DNA from: Nocardioides alkalitolerans
Lineage (GTDB): Bacteria; Actinomycetota; Actinomycetes; Propionibacteriales; Nocardioidaceae
Direction: 5' to 3'
Length of the DNA stretch: 64,000 nucleotides
Assembly: GCA_038184435.1 (NCBI GenBank)
Contig: CP116227.1
Coordinates: 2,075,501-2,139,500 of the forward strand
Below are positions 42,989 through 51,912 of this stretch, in pieces; positions within the stretch are counted from its first letter, which is position 1, and each line of letters starts with the position of its first letter. The notes below the pieces were generated by a model. That model made no database searches and was not told the origin of the DNA. It saw nothing but the letters and a program-made list of their open reading frames with translations. Both the position numbers and the translations under genes were made by a program.

Positions 42989-44223
42989 TGGGCCCGAACG
43001 AGCGCGCCCTGCTCGAAGCGCTGCAGGGCGCGGACGACACCGACCCGACGGCGGCGATCGGCGCGGGACCCTTCGCCGTCCTCGGCAGCCTCGCCGCCGT
43101 GGGCGACACCCACTGGTCGGGGGTCGGGCAGGAGGTCGCCGACACCCGCACCGAGCTCGGCCCCGTGGTCAGCGACGTGCGCGACGGCACCGTCCTCGGC
43201 GCCACCCCCGCCAGTGCGATGCTCGCCTCCATCGAGCGCGCCGCCGCCGACCTCACGGCGCGCGTCGAGGCGCTCACCACAGGCGCGGGCGCCGAGGCGA
43301 CCGCGGGGTGGGCGCTGTTCGCGGCCCGGGCGGCGTACCAGTCCGAGGGTGACCCCGCCCCCGCCCCCGCTCCCCGCGCGACGCCCGTCCCCGCCGGTAC
43401 GCCGCCGGATGAGCGCGTCGCGACGGCGCTCGCCGACAGCCAGGCGCGCCAGGCCCACGAGCAGGCGCTCGCCGCGCGCGAGGCCCGGATGGGCCAGATC
43501 CTCACCACGCTGACCGCCGAGCTGGCCGCGTCACGTGACGCGTTCGCGGCGATCAACGCGGAGACGGGGCGGGACCGTGGAGGCGACGGAGGTACGTCGC
43601 AGCACGACGCCCGCGGCACCGGAAGCGGCACGGTGACGGCCGGCGGTGCGGGTGACGTCGTCCCTGCGCGCGCTGATCTCGATGGGTCGCAGCCGCACAC
43701 CGGACACTCGGCAACGAGCTCGCCGCACGGCCTCGTCCTGGGCAGCCCGGCATCGGCCGACGCCGGGACCTCCGGTCCCGCGGGCGCCGGTCTCACCCTC
43801 GGCGGCGGGCTCGCGACGGGCATCGGCGCCGCTGCGGGTGCCGCGGCGCTCGGCGCCGGTGCCGTCGTCGCCGCGCGCCGGGCCCTCGGCGGCCTGACGG
43901 CGCGCGGAGCCACCGGACCGGTCGGCTCGGCGAGATCGACCACCCGCACCACCGCCCGGCCCACCTCTCGACCAGGTGTCCTCGGCGCCCCGGCGACGGC
44001 AACGTCCACCGCGAGCCGGGCGGCCAACAGCACGGCCCGACCGGCGGGCACCGGCGGAACGCGCGGCGCTGGACCGCTCGCGGCCGGGCACTCCGCGAGC
44101 AACGCCGCCGGCGGACGACGCGGCCGCCGCACCGACCGCGACCGCGCCGCTGACCGCGTCCACTACCCCGGCGACGGCGACGGGCTGGACGACCAGCCGA
44201 GCGGACCGCCGGTCCTGCGCTGA
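42988..44223 (+). CDS. PPE/WXG-like long substrate protein with low-complexity C-terminus
   Basis: 411 residues. The N-terminal ~140 residues are helical, with a W-x-G in DTHWSGVGQEVADTRTE, as in type VII secretion substrates. A second helical stretch (about 150-190) follows, and the last ~220 residues are Gly/Ala/Thr/Arg-rich and disordered, containing one short hydrophobic glycine-rich stretch (LTLGGGLATGIGAAAGAAAL). It is coupled to the preceding small helical gene. Probably a secreted or envelope component; no enzymatic motif seen. Confidence 0.62.
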   Translation: MGPNERALLEALQGADDTDPTAAIGAGPFAVLGSLAAVGDTHWSGVGQEVADTRTELGPVVSDVRDGTVLGATPASAMLASIERAAADLTARVEALTTGAGAEATAGWALFAARAAYQSEGDPAPAPAPRATPVPAGTPPDERVATALADSQARQAHEQALAAREARMGQILTTLTAELAASRDAFAAINAETGRDRGGDGGTSQHDARGTGSGTVTAGGAGDVVPARADLDGSQPHTGHSATSSPHGLVLGSPASADAGTSGPAGAGLTLGGGLATGIGAAAGAAALGAGAVVAARRALGGLTARGATGPVGSARSTTRTTARPTSRPGVLGAPATATSTASRAANSTARPAGTGGTRGAGPLAAGHSASNAAGGRRGRRTDRDRAADRVHYPGDGDGLDDQPSGPPVLR

Positions 44224-44266
44224 CGCCGTACGTCCACGCTCATCTCACTCTCGGGGGAACATCGAC

Positions 44267-44560
44267 ATGCTGGAGCTCGACGTCGACGCCGTCACCACGG
44301 CCGGCACGTGTGCTGCCGCCGCCGGCGAACGCCTCGCCGCCATCACCACGCCCGACGCACTCGCGGGGGTCGCCAGCGCGCTCGGCCTCGGCCAGACACC
44401 GGCGGCCGTCGCCGCGGTGACGGCGCGCTGGGAGGGACTGCGTACGGCGCTGGCGACCGGCATGACGACCTACGGCGCCGGCCTGGTGGAGGCCGCGGCG
44501 ACGGTGCAGGAGACCGACCTGGTGCAGGTCGGTCGCTACGACGCGCGGACACCGCTGTGA
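44267..44560 (+). CDS. WXG100-family (ESAT-6-like) protein
   Basis: 97 residues, the length of WXG100 proteins. A helix-turn-helix hairpin with the W-x-G motif in the turn (TARWEGLRTAL, near residue 54) and a helical C-terminus. Such proteins form dimers that are exported by, or guide partners to, an EccC-type ATPase. No secretion machinery gene lies in the window. It overlaps the next gene by 4 bp, so it likely serves as partner of the large protein that follows. Confidence 0.75.
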   Translation: MLELDVDAVTTAGTCAAAAGERLAAITTPDALAGVASALGLGQTPAAVAAVTARWEGLRTALATGMTTYGAGLVEAAATVQETDLVQVGRYDARTPL

Positions 44561-46986
44561 GCGCCGTGCTGGGCTGGCGCCCTGACGTGCTGGCTGCTGC
44601 GGCCGACGCCCTGGCCGCCGCGCGGACGCAGCTCGCCGCGCTCGAGGGCGACGTCGAGGCGGCGCGGCCGCCGCGGACCTGGCAGGGCGCGGCAGCGGAG
44701 GCTGCGCGGGCGCAGTTCCGGGTGCTCGACGCCGACTACCTCGACCACGTCGCCGAGGTGACCGTCGTGGTCGCGGCGCTCGACGAGGCGGCCACCACGA
44801 TCCAGCGCGCGCTGCGGGACATCGACACCGCCCTCGCCGCCGTCCGCGGCCGCGGGTGGAGCGTCGTCATCGTCGGTGACGCCGTGACCTGCACGCCTCC
44901 GCCCGCGAGCGACGGCGACCTCCTCACGCCGCTCGAGCGTCCGGCGATCACCGAGCTGACCACGCAGATCACCGACGCGATCGCCGCGGCGCGGGACGCC
45001 GACGCCGCCCTGGCCGCCGCGCTCGCGTCGGTGGCCAACGGCGAGGTCGACACGACCGCCCAGTCCGCACCGCGCGCCGCATTGCCTCCCGAGCTGCGCG
45101 CGCTCAGCACTGCCGACCTGCTGGAGCTGGCGCTGGACGACCCGGGCGCGGTCGCGCCGTACGCCGAGTTCCTCACCACCGCCCAACGCGAGGCGATCAC
45201 CGCCCGCCTGACGAGCGAGAACCTGGCGGTCGCCCAGCTCGGCGCCGAGCCGGTGACCGAGGCCGACGGCGAGCGCGTGCTGCGGATCGCGGGCGCGACT
45301 GCCGCCTTCGCCGCCGATCCGGGCATCGCCACCGGCGTGCTCGAGCAGCTGGGGCCCGAGGGCTTCCTCGACGCGCAGCTCACGGCCCAACCGTGGAGCA
45401 CCAGCCTCGGCGACGTCACCGCAGGCGACCCGGTCGGCGCGCACCAGAACGCCATGCGGGAACTGCTGGCCCGCGGTGACGCGCTCGACCCCGTCTGGGC
45501 CGATCGGCTGGTCGCGCACGCCGGGGCGACGACGTACGGCGCACCCGACGGCAGCGCCGGCGTGAACGGCCTCCAGGTGCTCGGCCCGCTGCTCGCCGGG
45601 GAGGGCCACGCGCCCCACCTGCTCACCGCGGCCGGGGGCGCGATCCTCGACCACGAGCGCGCCGTGCTCGTGGCGAACGGCGGCGAGCCGCACCCCTGGG
45701 CGCCGGACGGCAGCACGTGGCGCACGGACTACGGCGACGGCCGCGGCACAGGTGCCGACCCGCTCGTCGGCGTGCTCGACGGGGTGGCCCACACCCCGGA
45801 GGCGGCGACCTCGTTCGTCCTCGACCTGGCGCCGCCGGAGGGCGCGGGGACGGACTTCGCGACGTACGACGGCTCTGAGCTTGCCTATCTCCTCAAGGAC
45901 CGCAGCTGGCCCGACGAGAGCGGTGGCTCGCTCGTCGGCCACGAGGCGCTGCGCGACACGCTCGCGGCGGCGGTGACGCCGGACGCCGGCTACGCGCCCG
46001 GCCCTGGCGACGACCCCCGCTCCCCCGGCACCCGCGCCGCGGAGGCGATCGTCGGCGTCGCGGGCAGCGACGTCGACCACGTGGGGTCGCTGACGGCGCC
46101 GTTGGCAGAGGGGTACGCCGCGGTGCTGGCGACGCACGTCAACGACGTGTTCGGGGTGTACAACCCCCTGGCCGAGGCGTCTCCCGCCGCCGCGATCCCC
46201 GGGTGGTATGACCCCCCGTGGGGACATGCGGACTTCGCGACGGCAGCCCTCGACAACCTGCTCCCCGCGATCGGCGGCCACCCGGAGGCCGGCGCGATGC
46301 TGGCGCAGCAGACCCGTGCGTACGCCGAGACCGGCCTGCTGACCACGCTTCAGGGCGCCGAGCACCTCGACGCCGACGGGTGGGAGGACCGGGTCGAGCA
46401 CGCGCGCCTGACCTACGTCGAGGAGCTGGGCACCGTCCGGGGGCACCTGTCGGACGGGTATGCGGCGGCCGCAGCCGCGAACCAGGAGGCCTCCGACGCC
46501 GACGCCAACGAGCGGGGCTTCTTCGAGGCGCTGGAGCACGGGACCGGCTACGCGCTCACGATCGGCGCGGGCGAGGTCGTGAACACCGCCACGGAGCGCT
46601 ACGGCCTCGCGGGACCGTTGTCGGGCGTGCTGGGCGATGTCGTCAACGCAGGGGTCGACTGGTCTGTGAGCGAAGTGTTCGAGGAGCCGCCCCCGGTCGA
46701 CACCTCCCGCGAGAGCGCCTGGCAGGCATCGCTCGACCTCGGCGACCTCCGTCTGCAGAACACCCTCGTCATCAACAACGCCGTCTACGAGAGCGTGCCG
46801 GTGGAAGAGCTGCCCGATGAGCTGCGAACGGACGACGGCGCGCGGGTGCGGATGACAGAGATGACGCCGGAGCAGCAGAACGCGTGGGCGGCCCACACGC
46901 TCTCAGGGACGTCGCGGTGGTCGTCGGCCGCAACCGCGCTGGCGATGGCCGAGGACCGAGGCTCTCGGACCGGCGGCGACTCGTGA
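44557..46986 (+). CDS. Large WXG-led effector-like protein
   Basis: 809 residues from GTG 44557. The first ~110 residues form a helical hairpin with W-x-G in RTWQGAAAEAARAQF, as in LXG/WXG-led type VII effectors. The middle (about 190-680) is a long alpha-helical domain with repeated short acidic loops. The end (about 690-809) contains GEVVNTATERYGLAGPLSGV and a Trp-containing acidic segment. It resembles uncharacterised actinobacterial DUF6571-type proteins, but I am not certain of that match. It could be a toxin, with the downstream membrane protein as partner or immunity factor; unproven. Confidence 0.65.
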   Translation: MSAVLGWRPDVLAAAADALAAARTQLAALEGDVEAARPPRTWQGAAAEAARAQFRVLDADYLDHVAEVTVVVAALDEAATTIQRALRDIDTALAAVRGRGWSVVIVGDAVTCTPPPASDGDLLTPLERPAITELTTQITDAIAAARDADAALAAALASVANGEVDTTAQSAPRAALPPELRALSTADLLELALDDPGAVAPYAEFLTTAQREAITARLTSENLAVAQLGAEPVTEADGERVLRIAGATAAFAADPGIATGVLEQLGPEGFLDAQLTAQPWSTSLGDVTAGDPVGAHQNAMRELLARGDALDPVWADRLVAHAGATTYGAPDGSAGVNGLQVLGPLLAGEGHAPHLLTAAGGAILDHERAVLVANGGEPHPWAPDGSTWRTDYGDGRGTGADPLVGVLDGVAHTPEAATSFVLDLAPPEGAGTDFATYDGSELAYLLKDRSWPDESGGSLVGHEALRDTLAAAVTPDAGYAPGPGDDPRSPGTRAAEAIVGVAGSDVDHVGSLTAPLAEGYAAVLATHVNDVFGVYNPLAEASPAAAIPGWYDPPWGHADFATAALDNLLPAIGGHPEAGAMLAQQTRAYAETGLLTTLQGAEHLDADGWEDRVEHARLTYVEELGTVRGHLSDGYAAAAAANQEASDADANERGFFEALEHGTGYALTIGAGEVVNTATERYGLAGPLSGVLGDVVNAGVDWSVSEVFEEPPPVDTSRESAWQASLDLGDLRLQNTLVINNAVYESVPVEELPDELRTDDGARVRMTEMTPEQQNAWAAHTLSGTSRWSSAATALAMAEDRGSRTGGDS

Positions 46987-48053
46987 GACGGCCCGCCCGA
47001 CGCACGCTTCTGATCGCTGGCGCCGCGCTCCTGGTCATCGTCGGCGTGACACTCGTAGCGCTGCGCTCGGGTGACGACCGGGGACCCAGCGACGACCTCA
47101 GGGAGGCCGTCGCCGACGAGCCGGTCGGCGCCTGGTGGAGCACCGAGATCGAGGGGGCTGGCGCGCCCGGCAGCCCGGACCGCGTCCGCCACCTGCTCAC
47201 CGAGGTCGCCTGGAACGACGGTCAGGCTGCCGCCTTGGCGCGCGGCCTGGCGGAGTCGACGGCGACGCTCGCGGACGCAGCACCGGACCGGTACGACGCG
47301 GCCCGCGACCGTGCGCGTGCCCTGCTCGTCGGCATCGGTGGCGCCGACCAGGACGTGGACGTCCGGCTCCAACCTGCGGTGCTCGACTTCCTCCAGCCGT
47401 GGACAGGTGCGATGAACGAGGTCCTCACCGGCATGATCGTCCCGGCGCCGCCAAACGCCAATCCCGACGACACCACCGAGGCTGGTCGACTCGCGCTCGC
47501 GCTCTGGTACGTCGGCCCCGATCCCATCGACGTCAGCGCGCCCGAGGAATGGCTCGTCGACAGCGACGTCCTGCTCGACGCGTTGGCGAACGTGGGCGAC
47601 GACCCCGACGCCGCGGCCGAGTTCGTCCGCGCCTGGGCCGCGTGGACGGTGCCGCTCGCCAGCGCCGATCTGATGGCGGGTGGTCATGCCGAGACGGTCG
47701 GGCTGACCTGGTTCGCGCCGCTCGCTGACGCCGTCGCCTCCTTCACCTACGACCGCTGCCTCGGCGAAGCCCGCGGCAGCACCGCGTGCCTGTCGGAGGA
47801 GATCGCCACTCTCGTTGTTCCGTCCGCGCTGCGCGCCGCGTACGACGCGGTGCCGCCCTCGCTGCTACCGGAGCGCGTCGTCGTGAGCGGCCAGCGGGTC
47901 GACTGGGAGAAGCTTGATCGGAACCAGCGGGCGGCGCTCGCCATGTGGTGGAATTGGGACGGCTACCCGGGGCCGAGGGACTTCTGTCCCGGGCTGGTCG
48001 ACAGCTGGAGTGCGTGTCCCGCGCCCGAGGTCGACGTCGGAGGATGGCGATGA
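46983..48053 (+). CDS. Membrane-anchored protein of unknown function, partner of the effector-like protein
   Basis: 356 residues from GTG 46983, overlapping the previous stop by 4 bp. One membrane helix at about 8-27, then an extracellular domain beginning PSDDLREAVADEPVGAWWS with paired tryptophans. Two cysteines in ~FTYDRCLGEARGSTACLSEE may form a disulfide and two more lie at the end. No known motif. A second, broken copy follows immediately. Effector-immunity arrangements often show such duplicated downstream genes, so immunity is a fair guess. Confidence 0.65.
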   Translation: MRRPARRTLLIAGAALLVIVGVTLVALRSGDDRGPSDDLREAVADEPVGAWWSTEIEGAGAPGSPDRVRHLLTEVAWNDGQAAALARGLAESTATLADAAPDRYDAARDRARALLVGIGGADQDVDVRLQPAVLDFLQPWTGAMNEVLTGMIVPAPPNANPDDTTEAGRLALALWYVGPDPIDVSAPEEWLVDSDVLLDALANVGDDPDAAAEFVRAWAAWTVPLASADLMAGGHAETVGLTWFAPLADAVASFTYDRCLGEARGSTACLSEEIATLVVPSALRAAYDAVPPSLLPERVVVSGQRVDWEKLDRNQRAALAMWWNWDGYPGPRDFCPGLVDSWSACPAPEVDVGGWR

Positions 48054-48682
48054 AGCGCCTATTCCGCCGGTCGGTGCTGGCGGCCGCACTGGTGCTCACT
48101 TTCGTCGGGGTGGTCGCCGTTCTGCTGCGGCCCGACGACGGCCGCGCTCCGAGCGACGACCTCGTCACCGCAGTCGCGGACGACCCCGTGGCCGTGTGGT
48201 GGAGCAGCGAGGACGAGGACGCTGGTGCGCCCGGCAGCCCCGAGCGGCTCCGTCACCTGATCACCGAAGTCGGCCGAAGCGACGACCAGGCAGCGGCTCT
48301 GGCCCGCGGTCTCACGGCATCGACCGCCGGCCCGTAGGACGCGGCTCCCGAGCGGTTCGACGCGGCCCGCGACCGCTTGCGATCCCTCGTCAGCGCTCTC
48401 GGGGACCCGGACCTCGTCGTTGGCACACGACTGCAGCGGGCCCCCCTCAAGTTCCTCGCACCGCGGACCGGCACCTTCTCAGCAAACACAGGTCGGATCT
48501 CCCCGCGCGAGGTGAGCGCTTCCGATGATCCCACGGGGCGTCTCGCTCTGTGGCGAGCCGGTGACCCCCAACCTCCCGTGACAGCCAAACCCCTTTTCAG
48601 CGCAATGGCGGAATCTGGGCGACGTACGCGACTACCGCGATCCGGCGCCGCTAGTCGTGGACTTGGGCTGCACCACGTCTAG
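48050..48682 (+). pseudogene. Broken tandem copy of the upstream membrane-anchored gene
   Basis: ATG 48050 overlaps the previous stop (ATGA) and GGAGG is correctly spaced. The first 95 codons encode a membrane helix and PSDDLVTAVADDPVAVWWSS, clearly homologous to the upstream gene. TAG 48335-48337 then interrupts the frame. The same frame continues with DAAPERFDAARDRLRSLV, matching DAAPDRYDAARDRARALL of the intact copy. Similarity fades after about 48620. A 95-residue truncated product could still be made. Confidence 0.85.
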
Positions 48683-49046
48683 GCCGGAACGGTACGTCAT
48701 CCTTCGTGCGCGGCCACACCGACTAGATTGCCCAGCTGGTCGCCCTCTAGCCGTCGGTGTGCTGGGCGGTGACTGGGGGCGCACCGTCGAACGTCGGTGG
48801 TCCGCGCCGGCGGCGACAATCGTGGGCGCGCTTGGTCCGCGAGCGGTGCTTGCGCGCTGCAGGGTCCGTAATGCACTGTGAGAACCGGGCCGTTAGCGGG
48901 TGCTCAGATCGGTGACGTTGCGCTCGACGTGCGAGAACGTACCTGTCGCACAGTTGTCGGACCGGACGTGCTTGATGGCGAGCGCGTCGGTGGACGACCT
49001 CGAGGATGAGCAGGCCGAGGCGCTCGTGACATGAGGAGTCGTTCCA
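48683..49046. other. Intergenic stretch without a supported gene
   Basis: 364 bp between the decayed copy and the low-GC membrane gene. Base composition falls along it. Short open frames exist on both strands, but none has a start site, codon bias or domain that I can support. Confidence 0.6.
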
Positions 49047-51218
49047 ATGATCCAACTCGCGGAACTGTTGGAAGCCCGCCGAACGGGCGACCCAGTTCGT
49101 AGGGTACCGGCACCCCATTGGCTACGGCCAGACGACTTGAGCGCGGCAGCATATGCGGACAATTACGTGTACGCAGAAACAATTCGCGATGCAATCCTGA
49201 GCAAGGAGAGGAGCGACCCCAGGGGCATCAGCCTGGTTGGACTGGTGATCATCGGCGACCTGACCTTGAGCTCATGCAAGTTGAACATTCCGCTCAGCAT
49301 CAGCGGCTCGCACGTCCTCGGAAAAGTTGAACTTACCGATTCGCGAACCATGCGCCTGAAGCTCTCTGACCACCGCTCCCCAACGGTATATCACGAACCT
49401 GTCTCTCTAAGTGGCGCGGAGATCGATGGGGCGTTGTTTGCTGCGTCCGCGCAATTCCGCGACGGACTGAGCATGATTAGCACCTCGATTCACGGACTGG
49501 TCTCACTATTCAATGCTGACTTTTCTGCCACAACTCGAAACTCCGCACTAATTGCAGACGGCCTGCGCGTCGAGGGAGACACGCTCTTATCCGAGGCGTC
49601 CATGCACGCTTCGGTGTCGATGCGGCGGAGTGAGATTGGGGGCGACCTCATGCTTGGCGGCGTGAGCTTCGACCGCCCATATGCAGCGGCGTTTATCGGA
49701 GACGGCATGCGCGTCGGTGGATCGCTCCTAGCTCCCGATACAACAGCCGCGGGCTCAATCTCGATTGTCGGTGCGAAGATCTCAGGACAACTTGTTCTCG
49801 GCGACAGTGTTCTCGTGGCGCCACCCGAGGAGGGGGCCTCGGTAGTCGCAGACGGCGTCACAGTCGGATCGGACTTCGTCGCAGACCGGCTTTACTCGTT
49901 GGGCGCACTGCGCATGCCCGGGGCAGTAATCCATGGTCAACTGCGGTTACGTTCGGCCAACCTTCTTGGATCACCAATAGCATTTCTCGGGGACTCGATG
50001 GAGGTGCGCGAAATCGCCTCATTCGAATCAACTTATGCGCAGGACAGTTTTAGACTCATTGGCTCTGAATTCAAAGGTCAACTCGATCTGCAGAAGTTCA
50101 TTCAGCGAGGCTCATCCGATTCGGAAGAGGCGACTATGCTGCTTGAGGGGATCAGAGTTTCGGGCGGCGTTTTCGGGGAAAAGGTTTCTGCAACTGTCTC
50201 AGTGTCGTTCGCCCGAGCGCGGATCTCGGGCGCCTTGGATCTAGAGCATCTCAATATGCACACCGATTCGTCCCAACCTGAGCTCAATCTACGCGGCATG
50301 GTTCTAGACGGCGACCTACTCCTACAAACCGTTTCCGGGGCACCGTCAATAGGCCTGTCAGACGCTCGGATTCACGGATCAGTCACATTGGCGGAGTCCG
50401 CAGTTGATCTCGTCCGCGCAGATCGACTTGAAGTGGCCGGCGTGCTTGATCTTTCAACCAAAAAAAGATTCAAAGCCTCTTTCGAAGGTGCTTCAATATC
50501 AAGGTTCCATATTCGGAACAATCAGAAGCCAGTCGACTTGATCGCAATGGAGAGCGTTTTTGGCTGGAAAATCGGAGCATTCAGCGGTCCTCCCTTTCAG
50601 AATGTTCGACACGTCGAACAGTGGCTATCGTCGTCCAGTTCACCTGAGTCCTCAGACGGCGGCCAAGCCTGGGAGGAAGTTGCACGAGCATTCGAACGCG
50701 GCGGTCGCCCCGCTGACGGAAGGTGGCTGCGTTACCGTTCCTCGGTTCGATCGACGCGGACAGCTTCCACCTCCGCGCGAGCTTGGCGAACTGCATATCG
50801 AGCCATTTGTGGTAGCGGACATTATCCGTGGATGGCTGTGGGCTGGTTGATTGTCGTCTTTGTTGCCGCCTTCGCGGCGGCCTCGCTGTCGGGCCCCAAC
50901 TTCACAACGGCCGCCACAATTGGGATTCGTGCGGACCTCTCGAGTTCGAGCCCGACAGGAGAACAATCGTTTATCAAACCCACCGTGGGGCGACCGAAAG
51001 CATCTCAATGGAACCAAAATTGGGAAGTTTCGCAATTTTCGGCAACCTCCTACGCAGCAAGTATTGCATTCCCGGTTACCAACTTATCGGTGTCCGACTC
51101 TTGGACTCCGCCTCGTGGACCTCTGAGTTTGTACTTTTCGCTACTGAAGGCGGCGGCATGGATATTAACGGCACTGCTACTTGCGGGAGTGGCAGGCGTG
51201 CTCCGACGTGTACCGTAA
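49047..51218 (+). CDS. Beta-helix membrane protein on a low-GC segment
   Basis: 723 residues from ATG 49047, with GAGGAG 8 bp upstream. About 60-510 consists of repeated right-handed beta-helix coils with the pattern h-x-G-x-h-x-G-x-L-x-L (for example RISGALDLEHL, MVLDGDLLLQTV, ARIHGSVTLAES). A linker follows, then a membrane helix near 594-614 (WMAVGWLIVVFVAAFAAASL) and another at the C-terminus (about 700-720). Similar actinobacterial proteins are sometimes labelled membrane oxidoreductases, without evidence. The GC content is far below the rest: 50461-50520 has 22 G/C in 60. Signs of horizontal acquisition; function unknown. Confidence 0.8.
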   Translation: MIQLAELLEARRTGDPVRRVPAPHWLRPDDLSAAAYADNYVYAETIRDAILSKERSDPRGISLVGLVIIGDLTLSSCKLNIPLSISGSHVLGKVELTDSRTMRLKLSDHRSPTVYHEPVSLSGAEIDGALFAASAQFRDGLSMISTSIHGLVSLFNADFSATTRNSALIADGLRVEGDTLLSEASMHASVSMRRSEIGGDLMLGGVSFDRPYAAAFIGDGMRVGGSLLAPDTTAAGSISIVGAKISGQLVLGDSVLVAPPEEGASVVADGVTVGSDFVADRLYSLGALRMPGAVIHGQLRLRSANLLGSPIAFLGDSMEVREIASFESTYAQDSFRLIGSEFKGQLDLQKFIQRGSSDSEEATMLLEGIRVSGGVFGEKVSATVSVSFARARISGALDLEHLNMHTDSSQPELNLRGMVLDGDLLLQTVSGAPSIGLSDARIHGSVTLAESAVDLVRADRLEVAGVLDLSTKKRFKASFEGASISRFHIRNNQKPVDLIAMESVFGWKIGAFSGPPFQNVRHVEQWLSSSSSPESSDGGQAWEEVARAFERGGRPADGRWLRYRSSVRSTRTASTSARAWRTAYRAICGSGHYPWMAVGWLIVVFVAAFAAASLSGPNFTTAATIGIRADLSSSSPTGEQSFIKPTVGRPKASQWNQNWEVSQFSATSYAASIAFPVTNLSVSDSWTPPRGPLSLYFSLLKAAAWILTALLLAGVAGVLRRVP

Positions 51219-51331
51219 CCTATTCGGCTTTCTCATTGGGCGAAGCTAACACTTCAAGACCCCTATGCCGATGTCCAGCAAGCTGCGCCGCGCAAACGCA
51301 GGGACACCGCCGTGCGGGTTCGCGCGCTGAA

Positions 51332-51877
51332 TCAGCTCTCAACCATGCGAGCAACCCAGCCTCCCTGGCGGGGAACCTCTCTCTGACTGAGGACACCCGT
51401 CTGGTGCAGGCACCCAGAGGTGCAGGGGCTTCGATAATCGAGGCTTGATCGCTCACAAAAGGAGTCGCCAACACGGTTGCCACCAATTGTCGACGTCACG
51501 CCCCGGGATTTTCGCTGCGCGGGGCCCCGACTGCTTCGCGCCCGCACTACGACGGCGACCTGCTGCATCGCTGCCGCGTCGTTGATCCACTTCATGGTCA
51601 CGTCGTTGCCAGACGCTAGGAATGAGATGGAGCGTCCCACCATTCCATTGGCCTGCTCGAACAAAGAGACAATGCCGAACGGAAACGGCTCAAGATCGCA
51701 GCCGCCGAGGTTCTTCGCGTTACAGAGGATCCGGCTGTCCGTCGCGATCAGAACACCCGTCCGAACAGTGTCCAAGCCAAGACTCTTGACTTCGTAGGTC
51801 CATTGGACGCGCCTTGCCACCTGCTCACCAGGGTTCCGGTATGCGATGGCTCGTTTCAGCAACTTGTCAAGGTTCAC
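51332..51877 (-). CDS. PH-like (YokE-type) domain protein, possibly truncated
   Basis: 181 residues from ATG 51877. Residues about 20-125 resemble bacterial PH domains of the YokE type: GVLIATDSRILCNAKNLGG, then FPFGIVSLFEQANGMVG and SGNDVTMKWINDAAAMQQ. The last ~55 residues are Cys/Ser/Arg-rich and look unlike the rest. The natural C-terminus may therefore have been lost by frameshift or recombination near 51500. It lies at the edge of the low-GC segment, opposite the beta-helix gene. Confidence 0.6.
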   Translation of the reverse strand: MNLDKLLKRAIAYRNPGEQVARRVQWTYEVKSLGLDTVRTGVLIATDSRILCNAKNLGGCDLEPFPFGIVSLFEQANGMVGRSISFLASGNDVTMKWINDAAAMQQVAVVVRARSSRGPAQRKSRGVTSTIGGNRVGDSFCERSSLDYRSPCTSGCLHQTGVLSQREVPRQGGWVARMVES

Positions 51878-51912
51878 AGTGTAGTGAATTTAGCGCCGAC
51901 GCTGGCCCCGGC

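Noticed and set aside
48747..49118. A 123-codon open frame on the - strand between the pseudogene and the low-GC gene
   Set aside because: No ribosome-binding site, no recognisable domain, Cys/Arg/His-rich composition, and it overlaps the start of the supported + strand gene.
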